Shown here: positions 53,038 to 63,092 of the stretch, piece after piece
Layout: each line of letters opens with the position of its first letter
How positions within the stretch are numbered: the stretch's first letter is position 1
Source of the DNA: Nitrosomonas sp.
Lineage (GTDB): Bacteria; Pseudomonadota; Gammaproteobacteria; Burkholderiales; Nitrosomonadaceae
Reading direction: 5' to 3'
DNA length: 64,000 bases
NCBI RefSeq assembly: GCF_019635155.1
Contig: NZ_JAHBZY010000002.1
Location: 231,209 to 295,208 of the forward strand
Position numbers and translations under genes: made by a program
Notes under the pieces: generated by a model
Told to the model about the DNA's origin: nothing
Databases searched by the model: none
The model's input: only the letters and a program-made list of their open reading frames with translations

Positions 53038-55413
53038 TCATTCCGGTATCGATGAGTTTGTATTGAATGCGCTCGGTTCGGCGACCCAATAACCTTGCGC
53101 ATAATCAACGCCGATATTTTCCAAAGCTTGCATCGTTTGACCGTTTTCCACCCAAACAGCGATTGTTTTTAAACGCATCACATGACCGATATGATGGATC
53201 GATTCCACCATAGCTTGATTAACCGGGTCTGCCGCAATATTCTTGATTAACCGCCCGTCAATTTTCAGGTAGTCTAATGGAATATCTTTTATAAAATTAA
53301 ACGTTGACAGGTTGCCACTAAAATCGTCGATGGAAAAACGGCATCCTAAATCCTTTAAAGCGGTGACAAATCGTACGACATGATTGATATCGGTTAGCGC
53401 GACTTGCTCGCTAATTTCGAAACAGATAGACGCTGGATTGACTCGGCTGGTTTTGATATGGTTGATCGTGAAATCCAGAAACTCCGCATCTTCAAGCGCA
53501 CGCGCTGAAATATTGATGGTATAGACCGTGTTGGATTGGACGTCAGTGTGTACTTTGATCAATTGTAACGATTGCTGTACGACCCATCGATCAATCAGCA
53601 GCATTTGGTCGTGACGGTCAGCGGCGGGGAGGAATGCGCCGGGTATTATAAATTGACCATGTTCATCCTTTAACCGCAGCAATATTTCACCATGTTGTTC
53701 GTGATTTCCATTCGTGGATATCAACCGGATCGGTTGATAAAAAAGGCAAAAACGTTGTTCCGCCAGAGCCTGTTGAATACGCGGCACCCATTGTGTTTCA
53801 ACGGATGCTTGCGGCGGTGTGGTGGCTTGATAAACATGTACACGGTTGCGTCCCTGTTCTTTTGCCGCATAGCAAGCACTGTCCGCGGCATTCAACGCTT
53901 GTGTCAATCCTTGATTGGTATGTACGATAGGAAACAATCCGATGCTTACACCAATTGTGAATGTTTGTCCTTGCCACTGAAAGCGGAAATTCTGTACCAA
54001 CTCTCGCAGGATATTCGCTACTTGTATGGCTTCAGTTTGCGGACAATGTTCCAGAATGATGCCGAACTCGTCTCCGCCTAAGCGTGCAAGTGTATCTCTA
54101 GTTCGTAGCTTGGCATGCAGTAATGCAGTGATTTGACGCAATAACTCATCGCCTGCGCTGTGTCCGCAGGTGTCATTGATAATTTTGAATTGATCCAAAT
54201 CGAGATATAGCAGTGCATGAGTGTCATTTTTACGGGTCGATTTTAAAATCTTGCTCAGTCGGTTTTCGAATTCTTTACGGTTGAGTAAGCCGGTCAGAGA
54301 ATCGTGTGCTGCTTGATAAGCAAGCTTCTGAGTCAATTTGCGCTGTTCCGTCACGTCGCGGAAGGTTAATACTGTGCCGATAATTTGCTTTTCTTTGTTT
54401 CGGATTGGTGCTACGGAATAATCAATAATCCATTCCTTTTGATCGCGCCGGATCAGAAGACACTCGCGATGAACATATCCATTTTCGGAACCATTAAAAT
54501 GCTCGGCCAGCGGATCGGCAATCGGTTCTCGTGTAGATGGATCTAGGATATTCAAGATTTGTTGCAAAAATGTGTTTTGTGCTTCCCGGTTACTCCAGCC
54601 GGTAAAAATTTCGGCAATAGGGTTTAAGAAAGTGATTTTTCCGGCGGCATCCGTTGTGATGACTGCGTCCCCGATGCTTGCCAAAGTGACTTGGAACAAT
54701 TCTTTTTCCTGATGCAGGATATTGTTGGCGGTGGTGAGCGCTTCGGTTCGTTCTGTAACACGCTGTTCCAAATCATTTTTTGTCTGTATTAAGCGTTTGA
54801 GGAGATCGAAATTGTCAAAACGAAGCTTCAATGAGGCAACCATCGTCTGATATAGCTGGTGCGAGATGCTGCCCATCGCGGCGGTAAACAGCAAGAATGT
54901 CAGCACGACAACTATCTGAGTTCCAGTGTCATGAGTGATGACTTGAAAAGAAAATGGTAGAACGGCTGGTATGGAAAAGGTTAGGAAAGCTCCTTTATAA
55001 TACGATAAGGTCGCCATTGCACCAGCAACCAAGCCACCCAGCAAGTACGCCAAAAAGAATTGATGTGCTTCACTATCATCCACAAAAAGAATACCGCCGG
55101 CAGTACCCCATAGTAAACCGGATAATGCTACACCGATCATAAACCATCGCCCCCAGCGCGCTGAGTCGACCATTGGTGGTTTAATTCGAAAATATGACCG
55201 GACCAGCAGGAATCTGACCGAGGTAAGTAGAACAATAGCTGCAAGCCAACTAAGAAGCCATTCTTTTGCGACATAATTCCAATAAACGTATACCAAAGTA
55301 ACTGCGATGATTAAAGTAACAATCAGCGCTCTTGGAGCTTGCTGGTAGAGCAGTTTAACTTGTTCGGTTAACAGCGCGAGAGAATGATTGGTAGAGGGTG
55401 GCTGGTGATTCAC
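53038..55413 (-). CDS. Membrane PAS-GGDEF-EAL protein
   Basis: A 791-residue c-di-GMP signalling protein. It has several N-terminal membrane segments (about 30-195, MASE-type), a short coiled coil, a PAS domain (about 230-345, DAVITTDAAGKITFLNP), a GGDEF domain with the intact loop ARLGGDEF and an I-site RTRD five residues ahead, and a C-terminal EAL domain. The EAL domain deviates: the signature reads GEILLRL, the loop normally written DDFGTG reads DDFSGN, and AEGVE reads AVWVE. The metal and catalytic residues in NIS, CFEIS, IDDF and LKID are kept. It may be a cyclase with a weakened hydrolase. It is convergent with cah. Confidence 0.92.
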   Translation of the reverse strand: MNHQPPSTNHSLALLTEQVKLLYQQAPRALIVTLIIAVTLVYVYWNYVAKEWLLSWLAAIVLLTSVRFLLVRSYFRIKPPMVDSARWGRWFMIGVALSGLLWGTAGGILFVDDSEAHQFFLAYLLGGLVAGAMATLSYYKGAFLTFSIPAVLPFSFQVITHDTGTQIVVVLTFLLFTAAMGSISHQLYQTMVASLKLRFDNFDLLKRLIQTKNDLEQRVTERTEALTTANNILHQEKELFQVTLASIGDAVITTDAAGKITFLNPIAEIFTGWSNREAQNTFLQQILNILDPSTREPIADPLAEHFNGSENGYVHRECLLIRRDQKEWIIDYSVAPIRNKEKQIIGTVLTFRDVTEQRKLTQKLAYQAAHDSLTGLLNRKEFENRLSKILKSTRKNDTHALLYLDLDQFKIINDTCGHSAGDELLRQITALLHAKLRTRDTLARLGGDEFGIILEHCPQTEAIQVANILRELVQNFRFQWQGQTFTIGVSIGLFPIVHTNQGLTQALNAADSACYAAKEQGRNRVHVYQATTPPQASVETQWVPRIQQALAEQRFCLFYQPIRLISTNGNHEQHGEILLRLKDEHGQFIIPGAFLPAADRHDQMLLIDRWVVQQSLQLIKVHTDVQSNTVYTINISARALEDAEFLDFTINHIKTSRVNPASICFEISEQVALTDINHVVRFVTALKDLGCRFSIDDFSGNLSTFNFIKDIPLDYLKIDGRLIKNIAADPVNQAMVESIHHIGHVMRLKTIAVWVENGQTMQALENIGVDYAQGYWVAEPSAFNTNSSIPE

Positions 55414-55828
55414 ATTATTGTTATTGAGGTTAAATTGTATGTGATTTACTTAATACGGGAAAAGATACAATTTATTTAGGTTTGATCAGATAAACTCGAG
55501 AGATCTACAGTATGTTATTTTTTTGTAATTGATCCGGCATATTAATGCTTCGAGATTACCGAAGTTGGAATGCGATCTATCTTTGAACGGGTTATTCTCA
55601 TTTATTAAGCAAAGATCAGTTACATAAATGACGTCAGAATATTCTTATTTGTACTGGTGGAAAATTATACTTAATATTCTTTTTTTAAGTTAAACAATCT
55701 TTAGTACTTGATTAAGATTAAGATGGGCTTTTATGAGTACTAAGCTTCGAGGTATCTCATGCAAGTGAGCCGTGAAAATAGAGAACATGCATCAATAATG
55801 CTTGCCGATCATAATTGGAGGTTAATTA
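55414..55828. other. Regulatory space between divergent GGDEF-EAL and ftsH genes
   Basis: No long ORF. An 8-bp inverted pair, TTAGTACT (55701-55708) and AGTACTAA (55736-55743), could bind a dimeric regulator. A 26-codon ORF (55759-55839) with GAGG upstream overlaps the ftsH start by 11 bp and may be a leader peptide. No confident promoter motif was found. Confidence 0.4.
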
Positions 55829-57682
55829 ATGGACAATAAAACGCATCTTAACTTCTGGTTCGTTATCGTGGCGTTACTGAGTTTGTTGCTGATTCAAAGT
55901 TTTTATCAACGTTATACCCAGATTGAGCCCATACCGTATAGCCGCTTTCAGCATCTATTGGAGCAAGGGCAAGTCGCTGAGATTGCTATTACCGAGAATC
56001 AAATCATAGGCACTCTGAAAGAAAAACATGCTGATGGTTTTAAAGAATTTGTAACCACCAGGGTAGATCCTGAGTTTGCCGAGATGCTGGACAAGTATCA
56101 TGTGGTTTATACCGGCGTGGTGCAAAGTACTTGGCTGCGTGATCTGCTTTCCTGGATTGTTCCGACAGCAATTTTCATTGGCATTTGGTTGTTTATCATT
56201 CGCCGGATGGGTAGCGGTATGGGCAGTGGTTTGATGTCGATCGGTAAAAGCCGCGCCAAGGTTTTTGTCGAGAAAGAAACCAAAGTAACATTTGACGATG
56301 TTGCCGGCGTCGACGAAGCAAAAGACGAATTAGTGGAAATTATCAATTTCCTTAAGAATCCCGCAGACTATGGACGCCTGGGCGGACGGGTGCCGAAGGG
56401 TATTTTATTGGTGGGGCCGCCCGGTACCGGCAAAACGTTATTGGCGCGAGCTGTCGCCGGCGAAGCAGGCGTGCCATTTTTTTCCATTTCCGGCTCGGAG
56501 TTTGTGGAAATGTTTGTCGGTGTTGGTGCCGCCAGGGTCCGCGATTTATTTGAGCAAGCCCGGCAGATGGCACCAGCGATCATATTTATCGACGAGTTGG
56601 ATGCTTTGGGTCGTGCACGCGGTGCTTACGGAGGATTAAGCGGTGGGCATGATGAAAAAGAACAAACGCTGAATCAATTGTTAGCGGAATTGGATGGTTT
56701 TGATTCGAGTAGTGGCATCGTGCTACTGGCAGCGACCAATCGCCCGGAAATTCTCGATCCGGCATTACTGCGAGCGGGGCGGTTTGACCGGCAAGTCTTG
56801 GTGGATCGTCCGGACAAAATCGGACGCGAGCAAATTCTTGCTGTACATATCAAAAAGGTTAAACTGTTTAATGATGTCAAAATCGAGCAGATTGCCGCAT
56901 TAACGCCGGGTTTTACCGGCGCGGATTTGGCGAATCTGGTCAATGAGGCCGCATTGCTTGCAACACGCCGAGCCGCTTCAGCCGTCACTATGGAAGATTT
57001 TAATAATGCCATTGAGCGGATTGTCGCCGGTCTGGAAAAACGGAATCGTTTGTTGAATCCCGATGAGCGGCGGGTCGTAGCATTTCACGAACTAGGCCAT
57101 GCAATGGTGGCTTTAGCTTTGCCCGGTAGTGATGAGGTCCATAAAGTATCGATCATACCGCGAGGAGTGGGTGCTTTGGGGTATACCATTCAACGCCCGA
57201 CGGAAGATCGCTTTTTAATGACCCGGGTGGAATTGTTGAATAAGATGGCGGTACTACTCGGTGGCCGAGCGGCCGAACAGGTCGTGTGTGATGAAGTTTC
57301 AACCGGTGCGGCGGATGATTTGGTACGTGCAACGGATATCGCTCGTGCGATGGTGTTACGTTACGGTATGAGTGAAGCGCTGGGTAATGTAGCCTACGAT
57401 CGGGATCAATCTGCCTTTTTGCAGCCGAGTTTTCCATTGCCGCAAAGCAGGAATTATAGCGAGGAGACCGCCAATAAAATTGATAGCGCGATACGAATAC
57501 TGGTTGATCAGGCGCTAGAGCGTGCAATAGGCATCCTTCAGAATAACCGGAGTTTGCTTGAGCAAACTGCCGAAGGGTTATTGAAAACAGAAACGCTCAA
57601 TCAACCCGAGATTCTCAAGTTAAAACAAGCAATCGTTGCTAATGCGCAGCAACGCCAGGTACCAATCGATCCGGCAGGTTGA
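55829..57682 (+). CDS. ftsH: FtsH-type ATP-dependent zinc metalloprotease
   Basis: Membrane-anchored AAA protease degrading misfolded membrane and short-lived proteins. The 617-residue protein has two N-terminal membrane segments (about 7-25 and 108-127) flanking a periplasmic domain. The AAA module carries Walker A GPPGTGKT, Walker [12 protein letters not shown] and the second region of homology [21 protein letters not shown]. The protease active site is FHELGHAMV, with the third ligand in the [11 protein letters not shown] segment. Strong ribosome site TTGGAGG. The gene neighbours usual for the main ftsH (rrmJ, folP, glmM) are absent, so this is probably a second copy. Confidence 0.94.
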   Translation: MDNKTHLNFWFVIVALLSLLLIQSFYQRYTQIEPIPYSRFQHLLEQGQVAEIAITENQIIGTLKEKHADGFKEFVTTRVDPEFAEMLDKYHVVYTGVVQSTWLRDLLSWIVPTAIFIGIWLFIIRRMGSGMGSGLMSIGKSRAKVFVEKETKVTFDDVAGVDEAKDELVEIINFLKNPADYGRLGGRVPKGILLVGPPGTGKTLLARAVAGEAGVPFFSISGSEFVEMFVGVGAARVRDLFEQARQMAPAIIFIDELDALGRARGAYGGLSGGHDEKEQTLNQLLAELDGFDSSSGIVLLAATNRPEILDPALLRAGRFDRQVLVDRPDKIGREQILAVHIKKVKLFNDVKIEQIAALTPGFTGADLANLVNEAALLATRRAASAVTMEDFNNAIERIVAGLEKRNRLLNPDERRVVAFHELGHAMVALALPGSDEVHKVSIIPRGVGALGYTIQRPTEDRFLMTRVELLNKMAVLLGGRAAEQVVCDEVSTGAADDLVRATDIARAMVLRYGMSEALGNVAYDRDQSAFLQPSFPLPQSRNYSEETANKIDSAIRILVDQALERAIGILQNNRSLLEQTAEGLLKTETLNQPEILKLKQAIVANAQQRQVPIDPAG

Positions 57683-57693
57683 TTTGCAATTAT

Positions 57694-58974
57694 TTATAAA
57701 TAATGAGAAATCACAAGGTTACCGCCTTTCAATTTTGCTTGATGGGCGGCCTCGGTGGCGGCATTCAATAGTTCAGGAAACTCCACTTGGAAGTTTTGAC
57801 GTAATTCCGCGACGCCAAAACTGGCGGAAATATTGAGCCCTGCCGGCTGTTGTTTTTCAATGACACAGCGGATTTTTTCCGCGATAGTCAAAGCATTTGA
57901 AATATCGCAGTGTAACGTGATCAGGACGAACTCATCTTCGCCATAGCGCGTCGCAACATCTTCCTTACGAATCGATTGTGTAATGGCTGCGGCGACTGCT
58001 TTAAGCACGGTATCGCCATGTGTATAACCGTGAAATTCATTAATCGATTTGAATTTATCGATGTCGATCACTATCAGACTAAATGCGATGCCATGCCGAG
58101 TGGCTTCGCGGAGTCTGGAAGGCGCGGTTTCGAATAGAAAAGTACGATTATACAAGCCGGTTAATTGATCTTTTAGCGCTAATTCCTGTACTCGAAATTG
58201 TTGCGCGGTTGTTTTATCAGCGAGCTTCTTACTGGTGATCAGATTATTGGCGCGCGTTAATAATTCTTCATGAATAACGGGCTTGCTGACATAATCATTG
58301 ACGCCGGAACGCAGTAGTTCAATTTTGCTTGCGACATCATTCAGGACTGAAAATACCAGCAATGGCACGAATTTCTTGTCGTTGTCCAGGTTCCGTATCG
58401 TTTTGACAATGCTGTGTCCGTTTAATCTGCCTTTGAGTAATATATCGGTCAGCACTAGATCGTACGGGTTGTTTTGGAAAGCTTGCAGACCTTCTTCGCC
58501 GCTGGCGAAATGATCAACAGTATAACCGCAGTCGCTAAGAAATTTGGAGGTTGAATTTGCGGAAGAGAGGTTGTCTTCAAGATACAAGATGCGACCACTC
58601 ATTGTTTTTTTGTATTTTTTTCTTGAGAATTGAGCAGCATAGCTGGTAATTTTGTCCAGTTCATGCTTTGCGAATATTTCGGTTACACCGGCTGAGTATG
58701 CTTCATCCTGAAGTTTCTTGTCTTCATTGGCAGTAATCATTACCAGTGGTATTTGCCGGGTTCTTGAATCAGCGCGCAGTTGTGACGAAAACATGGCGCC
58801 ATCCATATCTTGTAAATGGGTTGCGATAAAAACCAGATCGAATGATTGTTGCTTTAGGAGTGTTAGCGCTTCGTTGCCGGTTGAAACTTGTTTTGTTTCG
58901 AGACCTCCCGATTCAATGGCAGAAGACAGAAGTCTTTGATAGGTTCTTGAAGGTTCAACAATCAATCCTTCCAT
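57694..58974 (-). CDS. PleD-like response regulator (REC-REC-GGDEF)
   Basis: A 426-residue cyclase with two receiver domains (about 1-112 and 127-245) and a C-terminal GGDEF domain. REC1 lacks the phosphoacceptor: the strand reads FDLVFIATHLQ, Ala where Asp is expected. REC2 keeps it in DLVLTDILL. The active-site loop is RYGEDEF, a permitted variant of GGDEF, and an I-site RKED stands five residues ahead. Activation probably works by phosphorylation of REC2. The partner kinase is not in the window. An AGGAGC site precedes the ATG. It is convergent with ftsH, 11 bp apart. Confidence 0.92.
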   Translation of the reverse strand: MEGLIVEPSRTYQRLLSSAIESGGLETKQVSTGNEALTLLKQQSFDLVFIATHLQDMDGAMFSSQLRADSRTRQIPLVMITANEDKKLQDEAYSAGVTEIFAKHELDKITSYAAQFSRKKYKKTMSGRILYLEDNLSSANSTSKFLSDCGYTVDHFASGEEGLQAFQNNPYDLVLTDILLKGRLNGHSIVKTIRNLDNDKKFVPLLVFSVLNDVASKIELLRSGVNDYVSKPVIHEELLTRANNLITSKKLADKTTAQQFRVQELALKDQLTGLYNRTFLFETAPSRLREATRHGIAFSLIVIDIDKFKSINEFHGYTHGDTVLKAVAAAITQSIRKEDVATRYGEDEFVLITLHCDISNALTIAEKIRCVIEKQQPAGLNISASFGVAELRQNFQVEFPELLNAATEAAHQAKLKGGNLVISHYL

Positions 58975-59036
58975 ATTCTGACGCTCCTTTCTACTTGATG
59001 TTAATGAATCGAAGTTGCTACAAGCAAAGCGGAGTG

Positions 59037-59298
59037 TTATAGCGACATAACTGTCATTTTTTTTAGAGAAATTCTTGGAGAATTATCGCCGCTGCCAATC
59101 ACACTATGGTTTTTCTGAGTTGATGCGATCGCGAATAACATCAATAAATTTGGAACAGAATGCTCGATCAGACAAGTGACGGCAGAAGCAGAGTGGGTTT
59201 TGTCAGCAGGATAGTTTTGTCTTCTGAATGGGAGTGAGTCCACCAAAGGCGCATAGCGGTTGCATGGATGTATTGCAACCGCCCGGTAATTTTTACGA
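59037..59298. other. Short gene-free stretch with a 9-bp stem-loop
   Basis: GCGGTTGCA (59256-59264) and TGCAACCGC (59274-59282) form a perfect stem with a 9-nt loop, starting 17 bp after the minus-strand EF-hand protein stop. There is no T tract. It probably marks the 3' end of that mRNA. An ORF across this stretch overlaps the EF-hand gene in another frame and is not credible. Confidence 0.45.
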
Positions 59299-61635
59299 TT
59301 AACGAGCCATTGGTTTCGTTGCAGGCATCGGAGCAGATTGTTTATGTGTGGTTTCGGTTGGTAATGTGACTGCTTCGGTAGCAATGGCCGGTAGCTTGTT
59401 GTTTTCTTTGGCAGCTTCCGATGGTGCGGTTGCTGCTGCGGTGCTTGGTTGCGCTCCAGCGGGCTGTTCAGCGGAATCGGTATTTTTCGAGAATGATTGC
59501 ACCAATTGATCGAAAGCGCCGTGCTGCCACAGTATCGCGATAGTAGTCAGCAGCATCAATACAATAAGATAAAGCTTCCAAGGGCGCTGTTTTTCCGCAT
59601 AAGGGTCGGCCAAGGAGCGCTGCGCGCCTGGCGGCAGGGTGGCGAGCTTGGTCAATGATGCGCCGAAAGGAATATTGATAATAGCGCGGGTGTTAACTGC
59701 CCAGCCGTTGCCATCGAGTAATGGCGCCAGGTTGCGTTTACGTAATTTTAGATACGCCAGCAACATTGATGGGCCGGAGATCACGAGAATGATGCTCAGG
59801 ATAGTCAATGGCATTTGCCACCATGTCAAGCTGATGAAGCCGGTGACAATCGACGCGACGGCAGTGCCGATTGCACCGATAGCAAGTCCAATGGCGGCGA
59901 AAATCCCGGCGAACTTGCCTACATCGAATGGTGCAGGGGGTGCCGTTTTGGTCGTGTCGATCGTCTGTGTGGCGCCGCTGATTCCAACAGCAGCCTGGTC
60001 TTGTACTGATTTTTCACGAGCGCTGGCGAATTTTTCCAGTTGCTCACCGACCATTTTGCCGATCCGCTTGAACGGATACCAGAACGATTGCCGCACACTG
60101 ATCGGATGTTCGATGATTTTGACGATGGTGGCGTCCCAATCCTGATTGTTGCGGTCGTAAAAAATACCGTTACGGCCGATCATCAGGTTGTCCGCGTCAC
60201 CGTCGGTGAAAGCTGCAACAATGTTGATTTTCTCGGTACCACCTTGACGCTGGCATTCGCAATAAGCGAGATAAGTGCCGCTAAGATTAGCCATGCTGCT
60301 GTGCTTATTGATATCGCTCACGCGCAAGCAGAAATCACACGTGCGACCATCGAGATACAACGAGCCTGCCAGGAAAATGGCTTTATTTTGTGCGGTGTAA
60401 AAGTCTCGGAACGACACGAAATTGTTCAACAGATGATACAAATCGCGATGCAGGCGGATCAGCTTCTCGACGGAATAGATGGCATCAAGTGTATCGGCAA
60501 GCGATTTGTCTTGCTCGATCAAATGCAGTAACTTTTGCTGGTAGCCGCCGCCAAGAATTTCTCGTACGCGCCTGATTCCTAACGATTCTACAGCGGCGCC
60601 TTGCTTGGTTTCGAGCCAGGCTTGATGCGCGGAAAATTGCTGGCACAATTGTCGCCATTGCGCATAAGTGAGCGCGGTTTGGGGACCAAGTAACGGGTCG
60701 GCAATGGTTCTCTTGAATTCGGTGATGGCATCGAACCAAGCCGGGTTAATGCCATTTTCGAGTGGTAGCGATTTATTTGCGGAAATGGTTGCCAGCGGCA
60801 ATACCGCTACTTGTTGGGATTGAGCCGATAAATCTATTTTTGTAAATGCTTCATATTCGGCCAATACCGGATTGAGCGATTCAGCGGCGCGCTGATCGTA
60901 TTGGGCAATTTGACAGCGAGTGAAGTAATCGTTGATTTTTGCTTGAATGCGATCTAACAGCTTTTTGGCAGCTTCGGTGGTTTCACCTAACGGTAGGATG
61001 TTTTGTGCATTTTTCTCGGAAGTTTGCCACCAACCGGAGTAAGCGCGTGCTTCGGTAAAAAATTGCTCGATTTTTTGCTCGGAAATACCCGGTAAACCGG
61101 AACGATCCGTTTCCGAACCGATGCACTGTATGATTTCTCTGATGACTTGTTGAACATCGGCTTTATCCGCCGATTCAGCTGGGATAATGCCATCTCCGTT
61201 GAACTGTGTGCTGGCGTAAATTCTGCTGAGATCGGCGGTATCTTCGATGGTAATAATCGATTCACCGCTTTTTCCAATGTTTTGCAGAATGTGTTTGGCC
61301 GATGCCAATACCGTGGCGCCTTCGGTTGTGTTATCGTTGATTGCATTCAAGGATAAGTCAGTACGGCCATACAGCAGATCTTCCGGGTTTTTCAGCAAGG
61401 CAGACGCCCAGTTCGTGGCCGCAATAATTTCCGGCACGCGGATATGACCATCGTGATCGATATCGATTAATTGCAGGGTTCTGGCATCAAATTCAAGATT
61501 GTCGACCGGACAGCTCAGCGCCGCCCATAGTTTTGGGTCCAATTCGCCGAGTGCTTTCAAGTCGGCGGCGGTATCCAGACGTACTTGATCAAAGCCGCCG
61601 GAGCGGAAGAAACGCCATTTGTGGGGGAAGTTCAT
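59299..61635 (-). CDS. Large EF-hand membrane protein of unknown function
   Basis: A 778-residue protein without a signal peptide. Residues about 53-70 contain a textbook EF-hand loop, DIDHDGHIRVPE (D1, D3, D5, G6, I8, E12). A second, degenerate one lies near 145 (FNGDGIIPAES). A long helical middle and a CDFCLRV/YCECQ Cys cluster follow. Near the C-terminus are three or four membrane segments (about 575-600, 603-650 and 693-715) and an Ala/Thr/Pro-rich tail of 60 residues. No known family. The large soluble part may sense calcium. It is alone, with 260 bp upstream. Confidence 0.75.
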   Translation of the reverse strand: MNFPHKWRFFRSGGFDQVRLDTAADLKALGELDPKLWAALSCPVDNLEFDARTLQLIDIDHDGHIRVPEIIAATNWASALLKNPEDLLYGRTDLSLNAINDNTTEGATVLASAKHILQNIGKSGESIITIEDTADLSRIYASTQFNGDGIIPAESADKADVQQVIREIIQCIGSETDRSGLPGISEQKIEQFFTEARAYSGWWQTSEKNAQNILPLGETTEAAKKLLDRIQAKINDYFTRCQIAQYDQRAAESLNPVLAEYEAFTKIDLSAQSQQVAVLPLATISANKSLPLENGINPAWFDAITEFKRTIADPLLGPQTALTYAQWRQLCQQFSAHQAWLETKQGAAVESLGIRRVREILGGGYQQKLLHLIEQDKSLADTLDAIYSVEKLIRLHRDLYHLLNNFVSFRDFYTAQNKAIFLAGSLYLDGRTCDFCLRVSDINKHSSMANLSGTYLAYCECQRQGGTEKINIVAAFTDGDADNLMIGRNGIFYDRNNQDWDATIVKIIEHPISVRQSFWYPFKRIGKMVGEQLEKFASAREKSVQDQAAVGISGATQTIDTTKTAPPAPFDVGKFAGIFAAIGLAIGAIGTAVASIVTGFISLTWWQMPLTILSIILVISGPSMLLAYLKLRKRNLAPLLDGNGWAVNTRAIINIPFGASLTKLATLPPGAQRSLADPYAEKQRPWKLYLIVLMLLTTIAILWQHGAFDQLVQSFSKNTDSAEQPAGAQPSTAAATAPSEAAKENNKLPAIATEAVTLPTETTHKQSAPMPATKPMAR

Positions 61636-61896
61636 GATGGATTGTAGCGCTTGTTTAAAGTTGGATGTCGTTCGTTATGACTGGGTGTGTGCCGGTCTCT
61701 TGACGAAATTATGTAACAAATTACCGATTAAGATGGCTCTATGAGCCGGGATCAACAGCCCCGGACTGCATAGCCTATCATTTGCAGCGAAATATGTTGC
61801 TCTATCAATGGCACATGTTGATGCTGTGCCGGTTTTCGTTGCCCTAAATGCTTTTTCATGAATCCTGTCATACATCTTGGCATTAATTACTGTCAG

Positions 61897-63006
61897 CTAA
61901 AATTTTGCACCTGTTCCGATTAATTCCGCCGAGGTTATTTTGTAAGAAAAATTATCGGAATCCAGATTATCGACGGACTGACCGTCAATTTCAGCGTATG
62001 GATACATAAAAAACGGTATTTTACCGGTGTTCGGAGGGAATAAAGTCAAATCGTCGGCATGATTGAATGTGAGCCAGTTCATTTCCCAGCTGCCAAAGAA
62101 TTGTTCTCTTAAACGGGTAATTTGCGGATCATCCAATGCGATATTTTCCAATTTTGAAACTTGTAAAATATCAGCTGGATTGACCGGTATCCAACCTCGG
62201 CCTGCCAAGAAAAATTCAGCCCGGCAATGTTGCGATTGGCTGATGTCGCCATATTCGCCGATACTGGGATGCAGTTTCGATTCGCTGATGCGAATACCGT
62301 ATTGGTTCCGCGCAGGGATATTGGCAGCCTTGGCAAGCGCTACAAATAAGGAATTTATATCCACGCATTTCCCGCTGAGTTCATTTCTTTCCAGCATGGA
62401 TTTGACATTGCCTTGACCACGACCGCGCGTATTTTCATCATATTGCGCATTATTGATTACCCAATCATAGATTGCTCTGGCTTGTTCCAGCGGTGCATCG
62501 GCTTTTTTATCTCTGATGATTGCATGGGCAGTTTCACGCACAATGCCATTAGTTGGTTTCAAATGGGTAGGATTGATATAATTCTTGATGCTAGCGGGTA
62601 ATGCGGAATGTTGAGTGGCATGATAAAAAGACGGGTCAATAGTGTGATGCGATGTTTTTACGATGCAACTGACGGTGACATGACGCTGATCACTTTTTTG
62701 TTTTCCATGCCATTCAGCTTTAAAAACGGGAAAACGGCCTGTACCCAGTGTTGTAAATGTTGCTTTATTGGCATTACCATGCCAATTGCTGCCCTGAGTA
62801 AACTGGAAAACGGATTCATTGGTATCGGGAAGCGGTAACCACAAATGAGCGGATTTTCCTTGGGTGGGCAGATCAACGTGATAGGTCAGGCGATAGCTGA
62901 TCCAATTATTAAAATTCGACGAGAGTAATTGCGTCGCCATTGAAGTTGAAACCGGGAGATAAAATGCGCTTGATCCAATGAGTTTAATAAAATCCCTACG
63001 TTTCAT
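61897..63006 (-). CDS. Tat-exported transglutaminase-like protein
   Basis: The start is placed at ATG 63006 (369 residues): the preceding in-frame codons contain AAGGA at ribosome-site distance, and translation from here begins MKRRDFIKLIGSS, a twin-arginine signal. The core is a papain-like transglutaminase domain with the catalytic Cys in NELSGKCVDINSLF, the His in QHCRAEFFLAGRGW and the Asp in NPADI. Such proteins act as periplasmic peptidases or cross-linkers; substrate unknown. Divergent from the esterase gene. Confidence 0.87.
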   Translation of the reverse strand: MKRRDFIKLIGSSAFYLPVSTSMATQLLSSNFNNWISYRLTYHVDLPTQGKSAHLWLPLPDTNESVFQFTQGSNWHGNANKATFTTLGTGRFPVFKAEWHGKQKSDQRHVTVSCIVKTSHHTIDPSFYHATQHSALPASIKNYINPTHLKPTNGIVRETAHAIIRDKKADAPLEQARAIYDWVINNAQYDENTRGRGQGNVKSMLERNELSGKCVDINSLFVALAKAANIPARNQYGIRISESKLHPSIGEYGDISQSQHCRAEFFLAGRGWIPVNPADILQVSKLENIALDDPQITRLREQFFGSWEMNWLTFNHADDLTLFPPNTGKIPFFMYPYAEIDGQSVDNLDSDNFSYKITSAELIGTGAKF

Positions 63007-63092
63007 AGCTTCCTTCATAATTGAGTTTTTAAATTCCGCTGATTCTATCCGATCAATTTTTTATGTCAATGTAGTGCAAATGTATATTTTGT

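Noticed and set aside
57689-57704. 16-bp A/T palindrome ATTATTTATAAATAAT between ftsH and the PleD-like gene as terminator
   Set aside because: It has no G-C pairs in the stem, so it would be very unstable as RNA; it may be chance in an A/T-rich gap.
59639-60145. 168-codon plus-strand frame inside the EF-hand protein gene
   Set aside because: The minus-strand gene has a consistent protein architecture across the whole stretch; this frame does not.
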